Positions 33,446 to 42,542 of a DNA stretch of 64,000 nucleotides are shown in pieces. The stretch is from the NCBI RefSeq assembly GCF_019303475.1, contig NZ_JABLSI010000020.1, forward strand, positions 18,243 to 82,242, read 5' to 3'. Source of the stretch: Streptomyces sp. JJ38 (GTDB lineage Bacteria; Actinomycetota; Actinomycetes; Streptomycetales; Streptomycetaceae). Position 1 is the first letter of the stretch. Each line of letters begins with the position of its first letter. The notes under the pieces are model-generated. The model was not told the origin of the DNA. It did no database searches and saw only the letters and a list, made by a program, of their open reading frames with translations. Made by a program: the position numbers and the translations under genes.

Positions 33446-34699
33446 ATGGCTGAACCGTCGAACGTTTCCACCGCCCCCGCCACGCCCGCTTCCACGGGCC
33501 GCGGGAACCGCCGGCGCATGGCGTGGTGGCCACGCCGTGGCAGGCACGGGGCACCGCCACCCGATACCGGGGCGGGCGTCGCGGCCGAACCCGCCGCGGG
33601 CTCGCGTGCCGAAGCGGCCACCGTGCTGTGGCGGATGCGGACGACGGTGGACGAGCGCCCCGGGGCCCTCGCCGCGCTGTGCGCGGCGCTGGCGGACAGC
33701 GCCGTGGACATCCTCGCCCTGCAGACCCACCCCCTGGGCGAGTCGGCGACGGTGGACGAGTTCATGCTCCGCGCCCCGGCCGAGCTGGCGAGGGCCCGCC
33801 TGGTGGCGATGGCGTCGGCCGGCGGGGGCCGGGACACCTGGCTGGAGCGGGCGGACGCGCACGAGCTCGTCGACGTCCCGACGCGGGTGCTGTCCATCGC
33901 GACCCGGACGGCGCTGGACACCGCGGAACTACCCCTGGCCCTGCGGTCCCTGCTGGGGCGCTGCACGATCCGCTCGATCCCCGCCGTCTCCCTGACAGGC
34001 CGGCCCATGGGCGACCCGGTGCCCCCGGAAGGGGTGCTGGAGGACACGGTGCTGCGCCTGCCGGACGCCTCGGGCGGCACGATCGTGGTGGAGCGTCCCC
34101 AGCTTCCGTTCACCCCGGCCGAGTTCGCCCGGGCCCGGGCGCTGGTGCAGCTGGACACCCGGCTGGGGCAGCGCGTCCCGCGCAGCCGGGATCTGCTGAC
34201 CCTGCCGGAGGGCAACGCGATCACGGTCCGCCGTGCTGACCCGAACGACCTGGAAGACGCCCGGGCCATGCACGACCGCTGCTCCGAAGCCACGCTGACG
34301 CTGCGCTACCACGGCCCCGTGCACGACGCCGACCGCTACCTGGCGCACCTGTTGTCGCCGCGGTTCGGCCGCACCCTGACGGCGGAGACGGCCTCGGGCC
34401 GGCTCGTCGCCCTCGGCCACCTGCTGTGGGACGGGGACGAGGCCGAGGTGGCCCTCCTCGTGGAGGACGACTGGCAGCACCGCGGCATCGGCGGCGAGTT
34501 GCTCGGCCGCCTGGTGGACATGGCGGTGGAGGCCGGGTTCGAGAACGTCTACGCCGTCACCCGCGCCGCCAACACCGGAATGATCGCCACCATGCGCGGC
34601 CTCGGACTGCCGCTGGACTACCAGATCGAGGAGGGCACCATGGTGATCAGCGCGCCGCTGGCTCCGGTCGCCGCCGCTCCGGCTGCCGAAGGCCGCTGA
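33446..34699 (+). CDS. ACT domain-GNAT N-acetyltransferase fusion
   Basis: A 417-residue protein: a Pro/Arg-rich N-terminus of about 60 residues, an ACT-like ligand-binding domain (TVDERPGALAALCAALADSA), a linker, and a C-terminal GNAT domain (VEDDWQHRGIGGELLGRLVD is the acetyl-CoA motif; VYAVTRAANTGMIATMRGLG follows). This architecture suggests acetylation regulated by an amino acid or other small ligand, as in other ACT-linked lysine acetyltransferases of actinobacteria (inference). AAGGA lies 7 bases before ATG 33446. Its end overlaps the convergent PLP enzyme gene by 53 bases. Confidence 0.86.
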   Translation: MAEPSNVSTAPATPASTGRGNRRRMAWWPRRGRHGAPPPDTGAGVAAEPAAGSRAEAATVLWRMRTTVDERPGALAALCAALADSAVDILALQTHPLGESATVDEFMLRAPAELARARLVAMASAGGGRDTWLERADAHELVDVPTRVLSIATRTALDTAELPLALRSLLGRCTIRSIPAVSLTGRPMGDPVPPEGVLEDTVLRLPDASGGTIVVERPQLPFTPAEFARARALVQLDTRLGQRVPRSRDLLTLPEGNAITVRRADPNDLEDARAMHDRCSEATLTLRYHGPVHDADRYLAHLLSPRFGRTLTAETASGRLVALGHLLWDGDEAEVALLVEDDWQHRGIGGELLGRLVDMAVEAGFENVYAVTRAANTGMIATMRGLGLPLDYQIEEGTMVISAPLAPVAAAPAAEGR

Positions 34700-35858
34700 G
34701 GGCTTGGTCCAGGTCCCGCCACAGGTCCTCGACATCCTCCAGCCCCACGGACATCCGCAGCAGCTTCTCGCTGATGCCTCCCGCCGTGCGGTCGTTCTCG
34801 TCGACGATCCGGTGGCTGATCGACCCCGGGTGCTGGATGAGGGTGTCCACGCTGCCGAGGCTGACCGCCGGCGTGATCAGCCGCACCCCGGCGATCACCT
34901 CGTGCGGATCGTCGGCGACCTCGAAAGCCACCATGGCGCCGCCCAGCCGCGGGTAGTGCACGGCGGTGATCCTGGGGTCGGCGGCGAGCCGACGGGCCAG
35001 CTCGGCCGCGGTGGCCGACTGCGCCCTCATCCGGACCGGCAGCGTGGAGAGTCCGCGCAGCAGGAGATACCCCGCCAGCGGGTGCAGCACACCGCCGGTG
35101 GCGAACCGGATGCGGCGCAGGTCGCGGGCGAAGGCCTCGTCACAGGCCACCACGCCGCCGAGCACGTCCCCGTGGCCGCCGAGGTACTTCGTCGCGCTGT
35201 GCAGGACGAACCGGGCCCCGTGCTCCCGCGGGCGCTGGAGGACGGGGGTGGCGAAGGTGTTGTCCACGAGCAGCGGCACCTCGCCGCAGGCCCGGGCGAC
35301 GGCCGCGAGGTCCACTTCGGCCAGGGTTGGGTTGGCGGGCGTCTCCACCATCACCAGGGCGGTGTCGGCGCGGATGGCGTCGGCGATCCCGTCCGGGTCC
35401 GTCCAGGTGACCTCGGTGCCCAGCAGCCCGCTGGTCAGCAGGTGGTCGCTGCAGCCGTACAGCGGCCGCACGGCCACGACGTGTCGCAGTCCGGCCGCCG
35501 ACCGGGCCAGCAGGACGGCGGTCAGCGCGGCCATGCCGCTGGCGAAGGCGACGGCGGACTCCGTGTCCTCCAGTCTGGCCAGCGCCCGCTCGAAGCGCGC
35601 GACGGTGGGGTTGTCCAGCCGCGCGTAGACGGGCGGCCCTTGGAGCTGGGCGCCCGTCGCCGCGAACTCGTCCAGACGCAGGCCTTCGCCCCGGCTGTCG
35701 GGGCTCGGGTAGGTGGTGGACAGGTCCAGCGGAGCGGCGTGCAGGCCGAGGGCGGCGAGGTCCTCGCGCCCGGCGTGTACGGCGTGGGTGGCCAGCGCGC
35801 CCGGGAAGGGGGATGGTTCCGGGCTGCCGGGCGTACCCGTCAGAGGTGTCGTGTCCAT
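34647..35858 (-). CDS. trans-sulfuration family PLP enzyme (cystathionine/methionine gamma-lyase type)
   Basis: A 403-residue Cys/Met-metabolism PLP enzyme: FASGMAALTAVLLARS, MVETPANPTLAEVDLAAVAR, the Asp of LLVDNTFATPVLQRP and the PLP-Lys in LHSATKYLGGHGDVLGG. Reaction could be gamma-synthase or gamma-lyase on cystathionine, homocysteine or methionine; not decided by sequence. It is divergent from an Lrp/AsnC regulator 59 bases away, so it is probably that regulator's target, for amino-acid breakdown. The C-terminus overlaps the ACT-GNAT gene. Confidence 0.92.
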   Translation of the reverse strand: MDTTPLTGTPGSPEPSPFPGALATHAVHAGREDLAALGLHAAPLDLSTTYPSPDSRGEGLRLDEFAATGAQLQGPPVYARLDNPTVARFERALARLEDTESAVAFASGMAALTAVLLARSAAGLRHVVAVRPLYGCSDHLLTSGLLGTEVTWTDPDGIADAIRADTALVMVETPANPTLAEVDLAAVARACGEVPLLVDNTFATPVLQRPREHGARFVLHSATKYLGGHGDVLGGVVACDEAFARDLRRIRFATGGVLHPLAGYLLLRGLSTLPVRMRAQSATAAELARRLAADPRITAVHYPRLGGAMVAFEVADDPHEVIAGVRLITPAVSLGSVDTLIQHPGSISHRIVDENDRTAGGISEKLLRMSVGLEDVEDLWRDLDQALSGLRQPERRRPEPAAR

Positions 35859-35916
35859 GCATGCATGCTGAACACCTACCGGCCCGTAGTGGATGATGGC
35901 CGTGCTACGTTCGGCC
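35856..35916. promoter_or_regulatory. short palindromes between PLP enzyme and Lrp genes
   Basis: CATGCATGCATG (35856-35867) is a perfect palindrome covering the start codon of the PLP enzyme, and GGCCG-N9-CGGCC (35898-35916) ends just before the Lrp start at 35918. Candidate binding sites for the Lrp/AsnC regulator. Confidence 0.35.
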
Positions 35917-35917
35917 G

Positions 35918-36436
35918 ATGGCCGATTCCGTCCGCCTTGATCCGGTCGATCTGGAGATCCTGCGGCTCCTCCAGAACGATGCCCGGACGACGTACCGCGA
36001 CCTCGCCGCAGCCGTGGGGCTGGCTCCCTCGACCTGTCTGGACCGGGTGACGAGGCTGCGCCGCAGCGGGGTCATCCTCGGGCACGAGCTCCGGCTGGAC
36101 CCGGCGAAGCTCGGCCGCTCGCTGGAGGCGCTGCTGCTCGTGCAGGTGAGGCCGCACCGCCGGGAGCTGATCGGGCCGTTCGTCGAACGGGTCCGGGCGC
36201 TGCCCGAGTCCCGGTCCCTGTTCCATCTGACCGGCCCGGACGACTACCTCGTGCACGTGGCCGTCACCGGAACCGCCGACCTCCAGCGGCTCGTGCTGGA
36301 CGAGTTCACCGCCCGCAAGGAGGTCGCCCGCGTGGAGACGCGCCTGATCTTCCAGCACTGGTCGTGCGGGCCCCTGCTGCCGCCGGAAGAGCCGGGCGGC
36401 GGCAGCGGGCAGCAGCCACCCGGGCCGAAGGCCTGA
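35918..36436 (+). CDS. Lrp/AsnC family transcriptional regulator
   Basis: A 172-residue regulator: HTH (LLQNDARTTYRDLAAAVGLA, PSTCLDRVTRLRRSGVILG) and a C-terminal RAM ligand domain (SRSLFHLTGPDDYLVHVAVT). Divergent from the trans-sulfuration enzyme and probably controls it in response to an amino acid. The ATG at 35918 has no clear ribosome site and may be leaderless or follow a short leader. Confidence 0.92.
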   Translation: MADSVRLDPVDLEILRLLQNDARTTYRDLAAAVGLAPSTCLDRVTRLRRSGVILGHELRLDPAKLGRSLEALLLVQVRPHRRELIGPFVERVRALPESRSLFHLTGPDDYLVHVAVTGTADLQRLVLDEFTARKEVARVETRLIFQHWSCGPLLPPEEPGGGSGQQPPGPKA

Positions 36437-36483
36437 GCACAACTCCCGTGACGTGTGCGATCTTCCGTATGAGGATGAACCCC

Positions 36484-38178
36484 ATGTCCGAGACCACGCA
36501 GGCACCTCCGCTCCCCCGACAGCTCGCCGACGGCTTCGTCGACTCCCTTGTCCGTCTCGACCCCGTGCTCGGCACCGAGCTGGGCGTCCCCGGGACCGAC
36601 GCGCTGCTGCCCGACCTCTCGCCCGACGGCCGGCGGGCCCTGGCCGACCTCCACCGTTCGACGCTCGCGGAGCTCGCCCCCTCCGCCGCGCGGCCCGAGG
36701 CCGCCGACCCGCTGGAGCAGCGCTGTGCCCGCCTGCTCCGGGAGCGCCTGGAGGCGCACCTCGCCGTCCACGACGCGGGCGAGCACCTGCGGGCGATCAA
36801 CAACCTGTCCTCGCCGGTGCACGAGATGCGCATGGCGTTCACGATGATGCCCACGGAGACCAGCGAGCACTGGGCGACCGTGGCCCAGCGGCTGAGGGGT
36901 GTCCCGCAGGCGGTGGCGGGCTACCGGCAGACGCTGGCGGCCGGGCTGGACAAGGGGCTGCACGGCGGGCCCCGGCAGGCCGAGACGGTCATCGGCCAGC
37001 TCGCCCAGTGGGCCGGCTCGCCCGGTTCCGGCGGCTGGTTCGGGGACTTCACGGCCGGCGCCCCGGAGACGCTGCGCGCCGAGCTGGACACGGCGGCGCA
37101 GAGGGCCGCGACGGCCGTGGACGAGCTGCGGAGCTGGCTGAAGGACGTCTACGCCCCCGCGATCGCGGAGGCGCCGGACACGGTCGGCCGGGAGCGCTAC
37201 GCCCGTTGGGTGCGGTACTGGAACGGTGCCGATCTGGACCTGGAGGAGGCCTACGCCTACGGCTGGTCCGAGTTCCACCGGCTGGCCGCCGAGATGCGGC
37301 GGGAGGCCGCGCGCATCCTCCCGGACGCCTCCGACCCGTGGGCGGTGATGCGTCACCTACGCGACCACGGACAGGTCGTCGAGGGCGTGGAGACGACCCG
37401 GGCGTGGCTGCAGGAACTCATGGACGAGGCCATCTCGGCCCTGGACGGCGCCCACTTCGATCTGGCCGGGCCCGTCCGCCGGGTGGAGTCCATGATCGCT
37501 CCCCCGGGCGGCGCCGCTGCCCCGTACTACACGACGCCCTCGCTCGACTTCTCCCGTCCGGGCCGCACCTGGCTGCCCACCATGGGCAACGAGCGGTTCC
37601 CCGTGTACGACCTCGTCACCACCTGGTACCACGAGGGTGTGCCCGGACACCATCTGCAGCTCGCGCAGTGGGTGTACAAGGCGGACAGCCTCTCCCGCTA
37701 CCAGACGACGGTGGGCATGGTCAGTGCCAACGCGGAGGGCTGGGCGCTGTACGCCGAGCGGCTCATGGACGAGCTGGGCTTCCTGTCCGACCCCGAACGC
37801 CGGATCGGCTATCTGGACGCCCAGATGATGCGGTCGATCCGGGTGATCGTCGACATCGGGATGCATCTGGGTCTGCGCATCCCGCAGGACTCCCCCTTCC
37901 GCCCCGGTGAGCGGTGGACCCCCCGGCTGGCGCACGAGTTCTTCGGCCGGCACTCCGGGCAGGACGCGGACACCGTGGAGAGCGAGGTCGTGCGCTACCT
38001 CGGCATGCCGGGGCAGGCCATCGGCTACAAGCTGGGCGAGCGCGTGTGGCTGCGGGGCCGGGAGGCCGCCCGCGCGCGGCACGGGGCGGCCTTCGACGCC
38101 AAGCGCTGGCACATGGAGGCACTCTCCCAGGGTTCGCTGGGGCTGGACGACCTGGCGTTGGAGCTGGCCGTGCTGTGA
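36484..38178 (+). CDS. DUF885 family zinc peptidase-like protein
   Basis: A 564-residue cytosolic protein of the DUF885 group of zinc-peptidase-like enzymes. The zinc motif is WYHEGVPGHHLQLAQ (HExxxGHH) near residue 380, with a downstream Glu in SANAEGWALYAERLMDELGF. GAGG lies 9 bases before ATG 36484; other ATGs a few codons upstream are possible. Substrate unknown, likely peptides. Stands alone between the Lrp regulator and sbcC. Confidence 0.9.
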   Translation: MSETTQAPPLPRQLADGFVDSLVRLDPVLGTELGVPGTDALLPDLSPDGRRALADLHRSTLAELAPSAARPEAADPLEQRCARLLRERLEAHLAVHDAGEHLRAINNLSSPVHEMRMAFTMMPTETSEHWATVAQRLRGVPQAVAGYRQTLAAGLDKGLHGGPRQAETVIGQLAQWAGSPGSGGWFGDFTAGAPETLRAELDTAAQRAATAVDELRSWLKDVYAPAIAEAPDTVGRERYARWVRYWNGADLDLEEAYAYGWSEFHRLAAEMRREAARILPDASDPWAVMRHLRDHGQVVEGVETTRAWLQELMDEAISALDGAHFDLAGPVRRVESMIAPPGGAAAPYYTTPSLDFSRPGRTWLPTMGNERFPVYDLVTTWYHEGVPGHHLQLAQWVYKADSLSRYQTTVGMVSANAEGWALYAERLMDELGFLSDPERRIGYLDAQMMRSIRVIVDIGMHLGLRIPQDSPFRPGERWTPRLAHEFFGRHSGQDADTVESEVVRYLGMPGQAIGYKLGERVWLRGREAARARHGAAFDAKRWHMEALSQGSLGLDDLALELAVL

Positions 38179-38208
38179 CCCGTCTCCGGGAGCCCCGGGC
38201 CGATCGAA

Positions 38209-38241
38209 GCCGGCGCTCCGGCCTCAGGCCGGAGCGCCGGC
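38209..38241. terminator. 15-bp hairpin with the sbcC stop codon as its loop
   Basis: Perfect stem 38209-38223 / 38227-38241; the 3-base loop 38224-38226 is the sbcC stop codon. Serves the convergent DUF885 and sbcC transcripts. Confidence 0.82.
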
Positions 38242-41200
38242 GCCCTCCACGTGGTGCCGGACGGCCGAGCCCGCCCGGCGCTTGACGACCTCCAGCTGGG
38301 CCGGGATACGCAGGCGCAGATCGGCGACGTGGCTGACGATGCCCACGCAGCGGTCCCGTTCGCGCAGCGAGTCCAGAACCTCCAGCACCTCGTCCAGCGT
38401 CTGTTCGTCCAGGCTGCCGAAGCCCTCGTCGATGAAGAGCGTGTCCAGCCGGGTGCCGCCCGCCTCGTCGCCCACCACGTCGGCGAGGCCCAGCGCCAGG
38501 GCGAGCGAGGCGAAGAACGTCTCGCCGCCGGAGAGGCTCGCCGTGTCGCGCTCCCGCCCTGTCCACGCGTCGACCACGTGCAGGCCCAGGCCGGACCTGG
38601 CTCCGCGGCCCGCCCGGTCGTCGGAGTGCAGCAGGGTGTACCGCCCACCGGACATCCGCTGCAGCCGGGTACTGGCGGCCGCGGCGACCTGTTCCAGCCG
38701 TGCCGCCAGCACATACGTCTCCAGCCGCATCTTGCGCTCGTTCTCCGCCGAGGTGCCGGCCGCCAGGTGGGCGAGTCGGGTGACGCGGTCGTGTTCGGCC
38801 CGTCGCGGCCCGACGGCCCGCACGGCCTCGGCGGCCCGCGCCGAGAGCCGGTCCAGCGCGGCGAGCCGGGAGTGGGCCGCCGCTGCCGCCGCGTCGGCGG
38901 CCCGGCGCAGCTCGGCCGCCTTCCCCGCCTGCTGCCGCGCGGCCTCCACGTCCACGGCCGGGCGTTCGGCCGCCGCGCTGATGCCGGCGTCGGCCAGCTC
39001 GGCGGCCAGGGCGGCCTCCTCCGTCTGCCAGTCGTCCAGCCGTCGCTGCAACTCCCTCACCCGCGCCGGGTCCAGCACGGCGTCGGCCGCGTCCCGCGGG
39101 GTGTCGAAAGCGGCCCGCCAGACGGCATCGGCCTCCGCCGCGTCGGCCTGCTTGAGATGCCGGGCGGCGGCCTCCGCGCGGCGGGCGGCCTCGGCCGCCG
39201 CCGCCAGCTCCCCCGCGAGACGGCGCAGGCGCTCGGCGCGGGCGGCGACGTCGGCGTCCTCCCCCCGCGCCTGGTTCAGCTCCGCCCGCTGGACCGCCAG
39301 TTCGCGCTGGAGCGCCTCCCGGCGCGAGGTGCGGGCCGCGGTGCGCCGCCCCGCCTCGTGGCGTTCGGCCAGGCGGCGCTCGTGCTCCCGCTCGGCCTGG
39401 GCGAGTCGCTCGCGGTGCGTGTGCGCGCCGGCGGCCTCCCGCCGTGCGGCGGCGAGGTCGGCCTCCAGGCCCGACACGAGCCGTGCGCAGTCGTCCACGG
39501 TGTCCTGAGCGGCCTCCGCCCGCGCGGCCTCCCATGCCTCGCGCACCGCGTCCAGGGCGCGCTCGGCCGCCTCCCGGCGGGTGTCGGCTTCCTGGTAGCC
39601 CGTCAGTGCCGCGTCCTCGGCGGCGGCGTCCACCTGACCCTCGATCGGCCGCGCGGGGTCCGGGTGCCGCTCGGAGCCGCAGACGGCACAGGGCGCCCCC
39701 GGCCGCAGCCCGGCAGCGAGCTCGGCCGCGATCCCGGCGAGCCGGCGCTCCCTGAGGTCGAGCCAGGTCTCGCGGGCGGCCGCCGAGCGGTCGGCGGCCC
39801 GGCGTGCCGCCTCCGTGGCCTCGGCCAGCTGGACGACGAGCCGGTCCCGGGCCTGGGCGGCGGCGAGCCGGCGGCGGGCGGGGTCGAGGCGGCCCGCGAG
39901 CTGTTCGGCCCGGGTGGCCGCCGCCTGCGCCGCGTCGACACGGCCCCGGTGAGCGGCCTGTTCGGCGGGCCAGCCGCTCAGCCACTCGTCCGCCTCGCGC
40001 AGCACCGCCTCGTCGTCCGCGGCGTCGCGCTCCAGGGCGGCCAGCTCGCGGTCCAGGGCTCCGGCGCGGGCTTCCGCGCGGCGGGCCGCGTCCAGCGCCC
40101 CCAGTTCCTGGGAGGTCTGCCGCTCCGCCTCGGTGAGCCGCTCGACCGGGGCCTGGGCGAGGTGGCCGGGCAGGGCGGCCCGCGCCTGCGCCTCCGCGGC
40201 GGCGGCCTCGTGGTGCTCGGCCTCGGCCGAGCGGCGGGCGGTGAGTGCGGGGACGACGGTCTCGGCGGCCCGGGCGCGCTCCAGGCGCCGACGCAGGGCG
40301 GCGCGTTCGAAGGCCCGGGCCTTGAGGTCCTCGGCCCGCTGGGTCGCCTGCCGGTGCCGGTGCTGGAGCCGGGCCAGCTCCTCGGCGGCCGCCAGCCGCT
40401 CCAGGGCGGCCGAGTGGTGTTCCTCGGCGGCCCGGACGGCCAGCACGGTGCTGGTGACGCGTTCGCGTGCGGTGGTGCGGGCCAGGGCGGCGAAGGTGAG
40501 GACGGCGTCGGTCAGCCCGGCGTCCCCCGGCGAGAGTTCGGGCAGGGCGGCGTCGGTGCCGCTCTCCTCCGCGGCCTGCTGCATGCGGTGGGCGAGGGCG
40601 AGCAGCGCCTCGTCCGCCTCGCGCAGCCGCTGCTGGGCGGCCGTCCGACGCTCGGCGAGGTGTGCTTCGACGGCGCGGAACCGGCCGGTGTCGAACAGTC
40701 GCCCGAGCAGGGCGGCGCGTTCGTCGGAGCGGGCGCGCAGGAAGTGCGCGAAGTCGCCCTGGGGCAGGAGCACGACCTGGCAGAACTGCTCGCGGCTCAT
40801 GCCGATCAGCTCGCCGACCTCCCGGCCGATCTCCTGGTGGGAACGGCTGAGGGGCCGCCACTCACCGGTGGTGGGATCGTGCTCGTGCAGCAGGGAGCGT
40901 GCCTTGTCCGTCGTGTAGCCGTGGCCGCGCTGCTTGGGCCGGCGGTGTTCGGGGCGGCGGGCGAGCCGCAGTCGCCGCTCCCCGACGGTGAAGTCCAGGG
41001 AGACCTCGGTGGGAACGGCCTCGGGGGCGTGGCTGCTGCGCAGGCCGGTGTGCCCCTGACTCTGGCGGGCCCCGGGGACGCCGCCGTACAGGGCGTAGCA
41101 GACGGCGTCCAGGACCGAGGTCTTGCCCGCGCCCGTGGCGCCGTGCAGGAGGAACAGCCCGGCCCCGGACAGGGCGTCGAAGTCGACGACCTGGGTACCG

Positions 41201-41244
41201 GCGAACGGGCCGAAGGCGGTGACGGTGAGCCGGTGCAGCCTCAA
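38224..41244 (-). CDS. sbcC: exonuclease SbcCD, ATPase subunit SbcC
   Basis: SMC/Rad50-type ATPase of 1006 residues that works with SbcD to open hairpin and blocked DNA ends. N-terminal Walker A FLLHGATGAGKTSVLDAVCY, long coiled coils, the zinc-hook CAVCGSERHP in the middle, C-terminal ABC signature SLSGGETFFASLALALGLAD and Walker B DTLFIDEGFGSLD. TTG 41244 overlaps the sbcD stop (TTGA) and begins LRLHRLTVTAFGPFAG, the usual N-terminus; the open frame upstream is a shadow of sbcD. The coiled coils are rich in Ala, Arg and Glu, giving long antisense open frames that are not genes. Confidence 0.95.
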   Translation of the reverse strand: MRLHRLTVTAFGPFAGTQVVDFDALSGAGLFLLHGATGAGKTSVLDAVCYALYGGVPGARQSQGHTGLRSSHAPEAVPTEVSLDFTVGERRLRLARRPEHRRPKQRGHGYTTDKARSLLHEHDPTTGEWRPLSRSHQEIGREVGELIGMSREQFCQVVLLPQGDFAHFLRARSDERAALLGRLFDTGRFRAVEAHLAERRTAAQQRLREADEALLALAHRMQQAAEESGTDAALPELSPGDAGLTDAVLTFAALARTTARERVTSTVLAVRAAEEHHSAALERLAAAEELARLQHRHRQATQRAEDLKARAFERAALRRRLERARAAETVVPALTARRSAEAEHHEAAAAEAQARAALPGHLAQAPVERLTEAERQTSQELGALDAARRAEARAGALDRELAALERDAADDEAVLREADEWLSGWPAEQAAHRGRVDAAQAAATRAEQLAGRLDPARRRLAAAQARDRLVVQLAEATEAARRAADRSAAARETWLDLRERRLAGIAAELAAGLRPGAPCAVCGSERHPDPARPIEGQVDAAAEDAALTGYQEADTRREAAERALDAVREAWEAARAEAAQDTVDDCARLVSGLEADLAAARREAAGAHTHRERLAQAEREHERRLAERHEAGRRTAARTSRREALQRELAVQRAELNQARGEDADVAARAERLRRLAGELAAAAEAARRAEAAARHLKQADAAEADAVWRAAFDTPRDAADAVLDPARVRELQRRLDDWQTEEAALAAELADAGISAAAERPAVDVEAARQQAGKAAELRRAADAAAAAAHSRLAALDRLSARAAEAVRAVGPRRAEHDRVTRLAHLAAGTSAENERKMRLETYVLAARLEQVAAAASTRLQRMSGGRYTLLHSDDRAGRGARSGLGLHVVDAWTGRERDTASLSGGETFFASLALALGLADVVGDEAGGTRLDTLFIDEGFGSLDEQTLDEVLEVLDSLRERDRCVGIVSHVADLRLRIPAQLEVVKRRAGSAVRHHVEGAGAPA

Positions 41245-42413
41245 CGGGTCGGGTCCTTCTCGTTCTCGGCGTCGGTGACGCGGACGCGGTCGAACGCGCC
41301 GCGCAGGACGGCGCGTTCCCGCGCGTCGGGGCCGCGCCCGGCCCGGACGTGGGCGACGAAGTCCTCGGCGATCTGCTGGTCGCTGCGGCCGCGCAGCCGC
41401 CCGGCGTAGCTGCGCCGCTGTTCCTCCTCCCGCCCGTCCGGGTCGAAGACGAGGCTCAGGACGTGCGGGAAACGCTCGGCGAGGCGGGCCATGGGCTCGT
41501 CCGGGCGGACCGGGTCGGTGAGGGTGGCCTCCACCCAGGCCCCGGTGTGCGGTTCCAGGGCCTCGTCGGCGAGCAGGTCGTCCAGACGCCCGCGGAGGCG
41601 GGCGAGCGGCCGGGGGACGGGGCAGTCCACGCGCTCGCCCCGCACCCGGCCCGCGGCGTCGAGGTCGATCAGCCACATCGACTTGCGGTGGCCGGCCTCG
41701 GAGAAGGAGTAGGCGAGCGGGGAGCCGGAGTAGCGCAGCCGCTCGCCGAGCGTCTGGCAGCCGTGCAGGTGCCCGAGGGCGACGTAGTCGACGCCGTCGA
41801 ACACCGTGGCGGGCACGGCCGCGGCCCCGCCGACGGTGATGTCCCGCTCGCTGTCACAGCCCTGGCCGCCGGTGACGAAGGCGTGGGCCAGCACGACCGA
41901 GCGGGTGCCGGCGGGGCGCGCGGCGAGGTCGGCGCGGACCCGGTCCATGGCGGCACCGAGGACGGCGGCGTGGGCCGTACGCTCGGCCCCCAGCTCACCG
42001 CGGACGAGGGCCGGTTCCAGGTAGGGCAGGCCGTAGAAGGCCACCGGGCCGTGCGCGTCGGAGAGGACGACCGGGGACGCGCACCCGGCCACGTCGGTCC
42101 GCAGGTGGATGCCGGCCCGCGCGAGCAGCCCGGCGCCCACCCCGAGGCGCCGCGCGGAGTCGTGGTTGCCGGAGATCATGACGGTGGGCACGCCGAGGGC
42201 GGCCAGCCGGTTGAGGGCGTCGTCGAACAGCGCCACGGCGTTGAGCGGCGGCACCGCCCGGTCGTAGACGTCCCCGGCGACCAGGACGGCGTCGACGTCC
42301 CGTTCGCGCACGGTGGCCACCAGGTGGTCGATGAAGGCCGACTGGGCCTCCAGCAGGCTGACCCGGTGCAGGCCGCGGCCCAGGTGCCAGTCCGAGGTGT
42401 GCAGCAGACGCAT
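41241..42413 (-). CDS. sbcD: exonuclease SbcCD, nuclease subunit SbcD
   Basis: Mre11-type metallophosphoesterase of 390 residues: MRLLHTSDWHLGR, VLVAGDVYDRAVPP, TVMISGNHDSARRL and the His motif in LGHLHGCQTLG. Together with SbcC it is an ATP-dependent dsDNA exonuclease and hairpin endonuclease. ATG 42413 fits the family start. First gene of the two-gene operon. Confidence 0.96.
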   Translation of the reverse strand: MRLLHTSDWHLGRGLHRVSLLEAQSAFIDHLVATVRERDVDAVLVAGDVYDRAVPPLNAVALFDDALNRLAALGVPTVMISGNHDSARRLGVGAGLLARAGIHLRTDVAGCASPVVLSDAHGPVAFYGLPYLEPALVRGELGAERTAHAAVLGAAMDRVRADLAARPAGTRSVVLAHAFVTGGQGCDSERDITVGGAAAVPATVFDGVDYVALGHLHGCQTLGERLRYSGSPLAYSFSEAGHRKSMWLIDLDAAGRVRGERVDCPVPRPLARLRGRLDDLLADEALEPHTGAWVEATLTDPVRPDEPMARLAERFPHVLSLVFDPDGREEEQRRSYAGRLRGRSDQQIAEDFVAHVRAGRGPDARERAVLRGAFDRVRVTDAENEKDPTR

Positions 42414-42542
42414 GGGCACCGACCCTAAGCCCCGGCGCTGACAGCCGGTCCCGGGCCGGTACGGGCGGCGCCCCCGGGCGGGGCCGGACTGGTCCACGGG
42501 CCACGCTCCCGGCGGGCGGTGTCAGCCGTCGTGAGAGCGGTG

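Noticed and set aside
38251..41409. 1000-codon open frame on the plus strand inside sbcC
   Set aside because: Low-complexity shadow of the coiled-coil coding sequence; no recognisable motif.
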